Assembly (NCBI GenBank): GCA_902518505.1
Contig: CABYGG010000009.1
Span: 1 to 46,365, forward strand
Direction of reading: 5' to 3'
Source: an uncultured Alphaproteobacteria bacterium
GTDB lineage: Bacteria > Pseudomonadota > Alphaproteobacteria > HIMB59
Length of the DNA stretch: 46,365 nucleotides
Made by a program: the position numbers and the translations under genes. The notes beneath the pieces were generated by a model. That model was given only the letters and a program-made list of their open reading frames with translations, had not been told where the DNA came from and did not search any database. Position 1 is the first letter of the stretch. Every line of letters starts with the position of its first letter. Positions 27,180 through 35,081 of this stretch are shown here, in pieces.

Positions 27180-28151
27180 ATGAAAGGTTTTGATAATAAA
27201 TTTTTAGATCTACCAGATTATATATTTAAAATAACATATCAAATTTGGGAAAATAAAGATGTTGAGTCAATTAGAGACTATTATGCTGAGGGTATTCCAG
27301 TTAGATCTCCAGACGGTGTAATATATGGCCCTGATGCTGTAGTGAAGGCTACTTATGCCACTTTGAATGAATTTCCAGATCGACAGTTATTAGGCGAAGA
27401 TGTTATTTGGATTGGTAATGAAGAACATGGATATTTATCATCACATAGAATTTTATCTAAGGCGACGCATTTAAATGATGGTATTTATGGAAAAGCTACT
27501 GGTAAAACTCTCAAGTATCGAGTAATAGCTGATTGTGCTTGCAAGAATAACCAGGTTTATGATGAATGGCTTGTAAGAGACCAGGGTGCTATTGTTCGGC
27601 AGTTAAATATTGACCCTAAAAAACATGCAGCAAAAGTAATTGAAAATCAAGGCGGTAAAGATAAATGCCCAGCTCCCTTTAATAACGATACCTCACATGA
27701 AGTAAAATATATACAAATACCGATCTCAACAAATAATACTGGAATAGATTATGCTAACATTTTAAAGGAAATATTTAATAATAATTTTAACATAATAGAT
27801 AAAGTTTATGATCGATCAGTCAATCAAGAACAGCCTGGAGGCAAGAAAGCATTAGGGGTAGATGAGGTAAAGAGTTTTTGGTCTTCACTAAGATCTATGT
27901 TTCCGGATTCAATTTTTAAAGTTGAACATGTATGCTATTTAGAGGAAAAAAATGAGTATAAAAAGGCATCCATCAGATGGTCACTAGAGGGAATTCATTC
28001 AGGACCTGGTTTATTTTCTAATCCTAGTAATGCAAATGTTCATATAATGGGAATATCTCAGGCTGAATTTGGTCCAAGAGGGATCAAAAATGAATGGGTT
28101 CTATTTGATGAAACAACAATTTGGAAACAAATTTTATTAAAAACTGGATAA
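27180..28151 (+). CDS. Double SnoaL-like protein, type B copy 1
   Basis: A 323 aa soluble protein with two NTF2/SnoaL-like halves. The first half opens DYIFKITYQIWENKDVESI and carries SPDGVIYGPDAVV, NEFPDRQLLGEDVIWIG and SSHRI. The second (about 190-320) carries ILKEIFNNNFNIIDKVYD, SMFPDSIFKVEHVCYLE and WSLEGIHSGPGLF. Such folds bind small hydrophobic or sugar-like acids in a conical pocket. Clear paralogue of the gene at 31085. It starts two bases after the bicupin stop and is followed three bases later by the RraA-like gene. Confidence 0.75.
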   Translation: MKGFDNKFLDLPDYIFKITYQIWENKDVESIRDYYAEGIPVRSPDGVIYGPDAVVKATYATLNEFPDRQLLGEDVIWIGNEEHGYLSSHRILSKATHLNDGIYGKATGKTLKYRVIADCACKNNQVYDEWLVRDQGAIVRQLNIDPKKHAAKVIENQGGKDKCPAPFNNDTSHEVKYIQIPISTNNTGIDYANILKEIFNNNFNIIDKVYDRSVNQEQPGGKKALGVDEVKSFWSSLRSMFPDSIFKVEHVCYLEEKNEYKKASIRWSLEGIHSGPGLFSNPSNANVHIMGISQAEFGPRGIKNEWVLFDETTIWKQILLKTG

Positions 28152-28154
28152 CAA

Positions 28155-28856
28155 TTGAAACTACTAACAAAAAGAGAAAAGAAAATTATTGAATACATAA
28201 GAAATTATGACACTCCAACTATCTCAAATTCACTAGAATTATTAGATCCAACTCTACGATCAAAAGGACACACACAAAAAACAATGCATTGTATTAATCC
28301 AAGTTTAAAACCAATCATTGGTTTTGCCAAAACAGCGATCATTACATCCAGAAAAAAGAAAAATACAAATATAATTAAAAATAGAGATAAATATTACGAG
28401 TATATGTTCGAAGGAAACTACCCAAAGATTTGTGTTATCGAGGATAAGGATAAGACTAATACAATTGGTGCATGGTGGGGTGAACTTAATGCATCTATAC
28501 ATTTAAATTTTGGATTTGTTGGAGCTATAACAAACGGAGCAATGAGGGACTTACAGGAGATAAATAGAAAGTTTCAAATATTAAGTGGTGAAATAAGAGT
28601 AGGGCATGGATACAATCAAATTCATAAAATCAATTGCAATGTTGATATTTTTAATATGAAAGTAAAACCTGACGACCTTATTCACGCAGACTTACACGGT
28701 GCTGTTATAATAAAAAGAGACTTTTTAATTGAATTACCATTGGCTATTAAAAAAATGATAAAAAAAGAAAAAATAATTTTTGATTTCTTTAGAAATAATA
28801 AAAAATTTTCGAAAAAACAATTTTTAGATAAGTATAAAAAATTTATCAATTCATAA
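28155..28856 (+). CDS. RraA-family protein (aldolase/decarboxylase-like)
   Basis: A 233 aa protein of the RraA/4-hydroxy-4-methyl-2-oxoglutarate aldolase fold. The core is seen as TIGAWWGELNASIHLNFG, GAITNGAMRDLQEI (R131-D132, the conserved Arg-Asp pair) and DDLIHADLHGAVII. Catabolic members cleave or decarboxylate oxo-acids with a divalent metal; others bind RNase E. The catabolic setting favours an aldolase or decarboxylase. The TTG at 28155 is the best start, since the next in-frame Met is at residue 44 and would remove the first part of the fold. Lies between SnoaL and MetE-like genes in a tight operon. Confidence 0.78.
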   Translation: MKLLTKREKKIIEYIRNYDTPTISNSLELLDPTLRSKGHTQKTMHCINPSLKPIIGFAKTAIITSRKKKNTNIIKNRDKYYEYMFEGNYPKICVIEDKDKTNTIGAWWGELNASIHLNFGFVGAITNGAMRDLQEINRKFQILSGEIRVGHGYNQIHKINCNVDIFNMKVKPDDLIHADLHGAVIIKRDFLIELPLAIKKMIKKEKIIFDFFRNNKKFSKKQFLDKYKKFINS

Positions 28857-28861
28857 TTATT

Positions 28862-29992
28862 ATGGCATCTAAAATTTTGACAACACACGTTGGTAGCTTA
28901 CCAAGATCCAAAGAACTATCAGAATATCTCTTTACCAAGGATAAGGGTGAAGAATACAACAAAAAATTATTTGGAAATATTTTAAGCTCAAATGTTGAAC
29001 AAATTGTAAAAAGACAACTTGAAGTTGGGTTAGATTTCATAAGTGACGGTGAGATGAGCAAGATTAGTTATGCTACTTATATTAAGGATAGAATTGATGG
29101 TTTTTCAGGAGAAAGTGAACGAAGAGCACCTGCCGATTTAGAAGATTTTCCAGACTATAAGGAAAAGTTAGCTATTAGTGGAGGAACACCTACTTATTCA
29201 AGACCATGTTGCACCAATGAATTAAAAATAAAAGATAATTTTTCTTTGTTAAATGATATTGAAAATTTTAGCAACGCCTTAAAAAAGTATGGTCATGCAA
29301 AAGCATTTATGAATGCAGCATCACCGGGTGTTATTAATGTTTTTATGCCAAATAAATTTTACGCTAGCGATGATGAATATTTAAATAAACTCTCTAGTAT
29401 TATGGCAAATGAGTATGAGCAAATTACTAATGCAAATATTCATGTTCAATTAGACTGTCCAGATTTAGCACTAGCTAGGCATATGAATTTTAAAGATCTA
29501 TCTGAGGAGGATTTTTTAAAAAAAGCTGAAATGCAAATTGAGTGTTTAAATCATGCTTTAAAAAACGTTGATATTGAAAAAACTAGAATGCATATTTGTT
29601 GGGGTAATTATGAGGGGCCACATACTCATGATATAGCTCTAAAAAAAATATTACCTATAATTTTAAAATCAAAAATTAAATATTTTCTAATTGAGTCATC
29701 CAATCCTCGACATGCACATGAGTGGAAAGTCTTTGAAGAAATTAAATTACCAAAAGATAAAGTGTTAGTACCTGGCGTAATTGACTCTACATCTAATTTT
29801 GTAGAACACCCAGAAGTAGTAGCTGAAAGATTAATTAAGTATTCAACAGTAGTGCCTAAAGAGCAATTAATGGCTGGAACTGATTGTGGCTTTAGTACTT
29901 TTGCAGGCTTTGGAAAAATTGATGAAAATATTTGTTATGAAAAACTTATTGCACTAGTGGAGGGTTCTAAACTCGCTTCTAAATTTATTTAG
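28862..29992 (+). CDS. MetE C-terminal-like (cobalamin-independent methionine synthase family) methyltransferase
   Basis: A 376 aa single-barrel protein of the UROD/MetE-like superfamily. It starts with THVGSLPRS, typical of the MetE C-terminal half. The zinc set used by MetE to activate a thiol is complete: H244 and C246 in MHICWGNYEGPH, E278 in LIESSNPR and C342 in GTDCGF. Full-length MetE is about 750 aa. Short forms include archaeal-type methyltransferases and epoxyalkane:CoM transferase. The protein should move an alkyl group to or from a thiol. Its position in a catabolic operon suggests demethylation or thiol addition to a pathway intermediate. Its end overlaps the convergent SnoaL gene by eight bases. 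Confidence 0.85.
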   Translation: MASKILTTHVGSLPRSKELSEYLFTKDKGEEYNKKLFGNILSSNVEQIVKRQLEVGLDFISDGEMSKISYATYIKDRIDGFSGESERRAPADLEDFPDYKEKLAISGGTPTYSRPCCTNELKIKDNFSLLNDIENFSNALKKYGHAKAFMNAASPGVINVFMPNKFYASDDEYLNKLSSIMANEYEQITNANIHVQLDCPDLALARHMNFKDLSEEDFLKKAEMQIECLNHALKNVDIEKTRMHICWGNYEGPHTHDIALKKILPIILKSKIKYFLIESSNPRHAHEWKVFEEIKLPKDKVLVPGVIDSTSNFVEHPEVVAERLIKYSTVVPKEQLMAGTDCGFSTFAGFGKIDENICYEKLIALVEGSKLASKFI

Positions 29993-30989
29993 AATTTTCA
30001 TTTTTATTTCTCTCAAGTAAATCAATACCCACACATTTTAAAAAATGAAGATGATCAATTAATATCCAATTTTCTGCTATTTTATCTCCATCTCTTCTAT
30101 AAAGGTCAACAACTCTCATCTCCCCAATAAGATTTGTGTCTTGTTTGAAACCCATGTAGTTACCTTTTGGTTTCATTTTTAAATTTGGCCAACCAAACCA
30201 TCCACCATAATTTCCCTCTGAGTTTTCAAGTATATGCCCAGAGAAATCTATAAAATCTAAATTATCCTCAAAAGGACCCGTGTGACCTTTTAAATAACCA
30301 TCATAGGTATATGATGCACCAATACCCCCTGGTCCCCACCATATCATGTCCTCATGCCAGTCTTTTTGTAAATCAGGAATTGTTGTACTCATCCCCTCAC
30401 CAATTAATCGATTTGCCATTCTCATTATAAGTTCAAGAGTTTTCTTTCCTTCTATTTCACTTTGTTTTTCAAAGCATAAACCCTGATGTGTTTTAGGTCC
30501 CGGATTAAAGCCAATCATCCCCGTTGACTCCGGGACAACTGATAAATTTAAATGTTGCATAAATTTTAAAATGTCTAAAAAAAAGGCACCTTCTTGTATT
30601 TTGTTATCCTCGACTTTATAAAACTCGCAATACCATAACATTACAGTCTTAAAATTTGGTTGAATGTCAAAAAAAGGAAAATTAAAACTTCCAAGCAAAT
30701 GTCCCATATTCACAACCCATTTTGAAGAATGATTGTCAACTAAATTTGTGCCAGCATAAAAGATATCCATTCTTCTTTGGATAGGCTTAAATGATTTTTT
30801 TATAGGAAACCAAAATTTTGTTACAAATTCTTCAATGCCTATTATCTCGTTAAAAGGATGTGTACATTTCATATTAAAATTATTAGATGTATACTTAGAA
30901 ATTATTTCAATTAAATTATCCTCATTAGCATTATCAACTTCATTTATAAAATTTAATACTAATGATTTTTCTTTCTGAAAATCGGACAT
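29985..30989 (-). CDS. Double SnoaL-like protein, type A copy 2
   Basis: A 334 aa protein with the same two-domain layout as the gene at 25008. Shared landmarks: HPFNEIIGIEEF, MGHLLGSFNFPFF and CEFYKVEDNKI in the first half, a Pro-Gly-Pro linker element (NPGPKTHQG), then WHEDMIWWGPGGIG, YLKGHTGPFEDN and RVVDLYRRDGDKIAENW. It is monocistronic on the minus strand, convergent with the MetE-like gene and divergent from the type B copy at 31085. Function unknown; an isomerase, cyclase or dehydratase is possible from the fold. Confidence 0.75.
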   Translation of the reverse strand: MSDFQKEKSLVLNFINEVDNANEDNLIEIISKYTSNNFNMKCTHPFNEIIGIEEFVTKFWFPIKKSFKPIQRRMDIFYAGTNLVDNHSSKWVVNMGHLLGSFNFPFFDIQPNFKTVMLWYCEFYKVEDNKIQEGAFFLDILKFMQHLNLSVVPESTGMIGFNPGPKTHQGLCFEKQSEIEGKKTLELIMRMANRLIGEGMSTTIPDLQKDWHEDMIWWGPGGIGASYTYDGYLKGHTGPFEDNLDFIDFSGHILENSEGNYGGWFGWPNLKMKPKGNYMGFKQDTNLIGEMRVVDLYRRDGDKIAENWILIDHLHFLKCVGIDLLERNKNENSK

Positions 30990-31084
30990 TAGTCTATTTA
31001 TAATACAAAAGAAAAAATAATAATATTCATTTTATATAAAATTATTGCTTTGAATTTTATTTAATAGTATTAGTAAATTTATTT

Positions 31085-32224
31085 ATGAAAAAAACTTTAA
31101 TTAAAGATTTAAAACCAATCCCTTTAAAAGATCATCATATGCCTAAAAATTTTGATATCTCTCTTAAATCTTATGGCGGAGGTGGTAATGCTAAATCTTT
31201 AAATCCAAAACCTAAAAATTTACCATTTCAATCAATGCAGGGATTTGAAAAACAATATAAAAATATAATTGATTATATTGTCAGAATTACCTACAGCATA
31301 TGGGAAGAAAAAAATATTGGTTATATATATGATACTTATAGCCCAAAATGTCGTGTTTGGGATGAACTTGGATTACAATTCGGATCTGAAAAAATAGTCT
31401 CTGATACAGTTCATACTAACAACGCCTTCCCAAATATTCGATTATATGCTGATGAGGTTATATGGGCAGGAGATGACAAAACTAGTTTTCATACTTCACA
31501 CAGAACTATAATTACGGGCACGAACACTGGTTATAGCAATTTTGCCAAACCAACAGGTAAATCAGTTAGGTTGTTCTGTATTGCAAACTGTGTAGCAAAA
31601 AATAATGAAATATATTACGAAAATGTTGTTTATGATACTGCAGGTTTAATAAAACAATTAGGCTTAGACTTAAATGAAGTAGCAAAACAAATTGCTAATA
31701 AAGGAAATATTGGTCCATTTGCTCCTGATTTTAGAAATTCAAAACCCAAAAGAAATTTTAAAAAGTTAAACCCCATAAGCTTCGCGATACCTGATAAAAT
31801 TAAAAACATTAGAGAATTTGTTCATGCGGTTTTTGATACTATTTGGAATAGAAGAAATTTTTCTGCTATTGATAGTGTTTATACAAAAAATATAAAATTT
31901 GAAGGATCAACTAGTCGAAAATTTGTTGGAATACCAAAGCTGAAACATTTTATAATTTCATTAATTGCATCATTTCCTGACCTTGCACTAAGTATTGAAG
32001 ATTTATATTGGATGGGAAATAGTAAAGACGGTTATTTAGTATCAATTCGTTGGGGCGCTGTGGGAACTCACAAAGGAAATGGAATTTATGGAAAACCATC
32101 TAATAAAGAGTGTTATCTTTGGGGCATTACACAATGGGAAATTAAAAATAATAAAATCACAAAAGAATGGACTGGTTTCAATGAATTGGCAATCTTAATA
32201 CAAATTTTAGGAGAAAAAAAATGA
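31085..32224 (+). CDS. Double SnoaL-like protein, type B copy 2, with N-terminal extension
   Basis: A 379 aa protein with two NTF2/SnoaL-like halves matching the gene at 27180: DYIVRITYSIWEEKNIGYI, ADEVIWAGDDKTSFHTSHRT and TGKSVRLFCIANCVAKNNEIYYENVVYDTAG in the first, and AVFDTIWNRRNFSAIDSVYT, SFPDLALSIEDLYWMG and IRWGAVGTHKGNGIYGKPS in the second. It carries about 50 extra N-terminal residues, basic and containing GGGGNAKS, with no signal peptide. Its stop overlaps the following single-domain SnoaL gene as ATGA, so the two are co-translated. Confidence 0.75.
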   Translation: MKKTLIKDLKPIPLKDHHMPKNFDISLKSYGGGGNAKSLNPKPKNLPFQSMQGFEKQYKNIIDYIVRITYSIWEEKNIGYIYDTYSPKCRVWDELGLQFGSEKIVSDTVHTNNAFPNIRLYADEVIWAGDDKTSFHTSHRTIITGTNTGYSNFAKPTGKSVRLFCIANCVAKNNEIYYENVVYDTAGLIKQLGLDLNEVAKQIANKGNIGPFAPDFRNSKPKRNFKKLNPISFAIPDKIKNIREFVHAVFDTIWNRRNFSAIDSVYTKNIKFEGSTSRKFVGIPKLKHFIISLIASFPDLALSIEDLYWMGNSKDGYLVSIRWGAVGTHKGNGIYGKPSNKECYLWGITQWEIKNNKITKEWTGFNELAILIQILGEKK

Positions 32225-32640
32225 ATTTAAATGAAAGTAAAATACTATTGCAAAATATGTACGATGCCTTGAATGCACAAGATTTAGAGGCACAGCATAA
32301 ATATTGGAATGATGATATGATTTGGCATGGACCTCCAGGTTTTGGTGATATACACGGTATTGAAAATTTTAAATATAAGGTTCTTAAACCTTTTTATGAA
32401 GCGTTTCCAGACTATCATGTAAAAAATGATATTGTTGTCGCAGAAGGTAATTGGATAAGTGCGACAGGTTATTTAACTGGCACTCATAGTGGAACTTATT
32501 TAGGTGTAAAACCAACTGGTAAGGCAATTAAAATGCAGTTTTCTGATTTTTGGACAATAGAAAATGGTAAATTTATGGATAATTATGTGATGGTCGATAA
32601 CCATGGTGTTTTCGAACAAATGGGCCTTAGTTTTAGATAA
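32221..32640 (+). CDS. Single-domain SnoaL-like protein
   Basis: A 139 aa single NTF2/SnoaL-like domain: helical start (LLQNMYDALNAQDLEAQHKY), MIWHGPPGFGDIHGIENF, FPDYHVKNDIVV, TGYLTGTHSGTYLGVKPTGK and a C-terminal MVDNHGVFEQMG. The WHGPPGFG patch matches the WWGPGGIG patch in the second half of the type A proteins, so it probably shares their active-site geometry. Resembles SnoaL-type polyketide cyclases in length. It overlaps the preceding type B gene by four bases. About 106 bases separate it from the ABC binding-protein gene. Confidence 0.8.
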   Translation: MNLNESKILLQNMYDALNAQDLEAQHKYWNDDMIWHGPPGFGDIHGIENFKYKVLKPFYEAFPDYHVKNDIVVAEGNWISATGYLTGTHSGTYLGVKPTGKAIKMQFSDFWTIENGKFMDNYVMVDNHGVFEQMGLSFR

Positions 32641-32746
32641 AAGAGAATATCATAATAATTTCCGCGACCATTTCTCTTACATTTAAATTTTATTTTATTT
32701 AGTATATTAAAATTAACAATTTATTAACATAAAGAAGAGGAAATAA

Positions 32747-33982
32747 ATGAAAAAACTAATAATAGCTCTATTGATCTCTTTTGCATCTACTAGTGTTTTT
32801 GCAGGTAGCCATTCACCTTGTGGTGTAACAAGCGGTTCAATAAATATTTTAGCTAACGAATTTACTACATACAGAATTTTTATGGATGAAGTAAAAAGTT
32901 GTGCTGGACCAGAGGCGGATTTTAATGTCACGCACTCTGTTGACCATAATAAATTACAAGTAGCTGCTTTATCAGCAAACCCTGCTGAATTTTCTGCAAA
33001 ATTAGTTACTAATGGTTCAATTACACCTTTAATGAATGACGGTTTAATTCGTCCACTAGATGATTTAGTTGCAAAATATGGGTCAAACTTAAATGATAAT
33101 CAAAAGATTACAATTGATGGTAAGATTTATGCTGTAGCTTTTATGGCTAACGCACAACATCTTTGGTACAGAGAGAGTATTCTTAACGATTTAGGCATAG
33201 CTGTTCCTTCTACTTATGAAGAAGTAATTGCTGCTGCTGAAAAAATTAAAGCAGCTGGAGTAATGGAAAATCCATATGCAGGAGCTTTCAAATCAGGATG
33301 GAATCTTGGTCAAGAGTTTGTAAATATGTATCTTGGTCATGGTGGTGAGTTTTTTAAATCAGGTTCCGCGCAACCTAATGTGAATAATGAAAAAGGTGTT
33401 GCAGCACTGAATATGATTAAAAAATTAACTGAGTTAAGTAATCCTGACTTTTTAACACAAGATACAAACGCTGTTAAAGAAGAATGGGAGTCTGGTAATG
33501 TTGCATTAATGCATATTTGGAACTCAGGTGCAGCTTCTTTACTTGATGACGAAGGTGATCAAAATATTAAAGCTGATACAAGATTAGCCCCATCACCAAC
33601 TGTAGGCGGTGGTAGTAAACCTGCAACCACTCTTTGGTGGGATGGAATTGCAATTGCTACAAATACATCTGATGAAAATGCAGAGGCCTCATTTAGAGCT
33701 TTAGTTGGAGCCGCTTCATCAACTGATTTAGCCAATAACAACCCAAATGCAACTGTTTGGTTGATTAAAGGTTATACACCTGGTGATACAGCAGGGCCTG
33801 TTGTTGATGCAGCAAGTAGAGGCACAACACCTTACCCTAGTTTTCCACACATGAGCTTAATGCACGGCGCTTTAAGCACAGAACTTGTGGAATTTCTTCA
33901 AGGTAATGAGTCAGCCGAAAAAGCATTAGCTGATGTTGAAGCTGCTTACATAGCTAAGGCTACTGAGCAGGGTTTTTTATAA
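32747..33982 (+). CDS. Sugar-type ABC periplasmic binding protein (family 1)
   Basis: A 411 aa extracellular solute-binding protein. A signal peptide covers about 1-20 (MKKLIIALLISFASTSVFA before GSHSPCG). Typical features are an early NILANEFTTYRIF strand, the hinge region AVAFMANAQHLWYRESILNDLGIAVPSTYEEV, and GNVALMHIWNSGAASL. A GAGG ribosome-binding site stands before the ATG. It is followed by a hairpin terminator and then two permeases. The ligand is unknown; with a MalK-type ATPase it is likely a sugar, polyol or similar, probably the substrate of the surrounding catabolic genes. Confidence 0.9.
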   Translation: MKKLIIALLISFASTSVFAGSHSPCGVTSGSINILANEFTTYRIFMDEVKSCAGPEADFNVTHSVDHNKLQVAALSANPAEFSAKLVTNGSITPLMNDGLIRPLDDLVAKYGSNLNDNQKITIDGKIYAVAFMANAQHLWYRESILNDLGIAVPSTYEEVIAAAEKIKAAGVMENPYAGAFKSGWNLGQEFVNMYLGHGGEFFKSGSAQPNVNNEKGVAALNMIKKLTELSNPDFLTQDTNAVKEEWESGNVALMHIWNSGAASLLDDEGDQNIKADTRLAPSPTVGGGSKPATTLWWDGIAIATNTSDENAEASFRALVGAASSTDLANNNPNATVWLIKGYTPGDTAGPVVDAASRGTTPYPSFPHMSLMHGALSTELVEFLQGNESAEKALADVEAAYIAKATEQGFL

Positions 33983-34004
33983 TCCAAAGCTAATAAATTC
34001 TATT

Positions 34005-34038
34005 AAGTGTGGATCTTAGTAAAGTTCCACACTTTTTT
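34005..34038 (+). terminator. Intrinsic terminator inside the ABC operon
   Basis: AAGTGTGGA (34005-34013) pairs with TCCACACTT (34026-34034) around a 12-base loop, and the stem runs into TTTTTT (34033-34038). It lies after the binding-protein stop and 15 bases before the permease start. Partial read-through would give more binding protein than permease, a common arrangement in such operons. Confidence 0.8.
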
Positions 34039-34052
34039 ACAAAAAAAATATA

Positions 34053-35081
34053 ATGCCTCACAGAACTTTCATTTGGTTTATTTTACCTACAGCTCTGGCA
34101 ATGATTTTGTTTATAGGTTTACCAATTGTTTCTAGTTTCTTTCAATCCCTTCATATTGAAAATGAACAGGTTCTTATGGAGGTGGAAAATTGTGATCCAT
34201 TTGGGTGCACTACAAATGTTAGAGTAGATGTAGAGGCTACAGAAAAAATAGAGGCTGAAAATCCATTAGGAAGATTTAATGGCTTTGGCACTTATACTGA
34301 TAGAAATCACTTAGCTTTTGATGAAATAAGAGAGGCATGGGATAACAAGACATCAATAGGTGAATTCAAAGATATTGTTTTAAATCTTCCTTTTTATAAA
34401 GCATTATTATTTACACTAACATTTTGTTTTGCTGTTACTCCACCAGTGATAGTATTAGGTTTTATAGTAGCATTAAGTGTTAATACTTTAGCAAAGAATC
34501 TAAAAGGTCTAATTGTATTTGGTACAATTTTACCAATGATTGTAACACCTTTAATTGGTTCTTTAGTATTGTTTTGGATGATTGACTCCCAAGGAATAAT
34601 TGGAGCTAGCATCCAAATTCTTTTTGATGACCCTAATCTGTCTTTAAAAGCCTCGAGTAATTTAACATGGATAACCCTGATTATTTATGGAATATGGCAT
34701 AATACTCCATTTGCATTTGTTGTTTTTTATGCAGCCTTACAGACGGTCCCACAAGATCCTTTAGAAGCAGCCTACATTGATGGCGCAACAAGATTTGAAC
34801 GCGTTCGTTTTATTGTTATTCCTCATCTATACCCTGTGGCTACTTTCATAATGCTAATCTGTTTAATGGATAATTTTAGAGTATTCGAACCTATTATTGG
34901 TTTTTCTGCTGAGGGTGTAGCTCAATCATTATCATGGATGATTTATCAAGACTTAAGAAATGAAAATAAAATGCTTTTTGGTTCTGCTGGTGCTACGTCA
35001 ATGTTAACTATATTAGGGATAGCTTTTTTACTAACCCCAGTACTAATTAGAACTTGGAAAGAATTCAAAACTGAAAGATAA
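34053..35081 (+). CDS. Sugar ABC permease, MalF/UgpA-like
   Basis: A 342 aa polytopic inner-membrane protein. After the first helix (FIWFILPTALAMILFIGLP) it has a hydrophilic periplasmic loop of about 85 residues including a CDPFGC pair, then five more helices. The ATPase-contact EAA loop reads EAAYIDGATRFERVRFIVIP. It forms the channel with the next gene, whose ATG follows its stop directly. Confidence 0.92.
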   Translation: MPHRTFIWFILPTALAMILFIGLPIVSSFFQSLHIENEQVLMEVENCDPFGCTTNVRVDVEATEKIEAENPLGRFNGFGTYTDRNHLAFDEIREAWDNKTSIGEFKDIVLNLPFYKALLFTLTFCFAVTPPVIVLGFIVALSVNTLAKNLKGLIVFGTILPMIVTPLIGSLVLFWMIDSQGIIGASIQILFDDPNLSLKASSNLTWITLIIYGIWHNTPFAFVVFYAALQTVPQDPLEAAYIDGATRFERVRFIVIPHLYPVATFIMLICLMDNFRVFEPIIGFSAEGVAQSLSWMIYQDLRNENKMLFGSAGATSMLTILGIAFLLTPVLIRTWKEFKTER

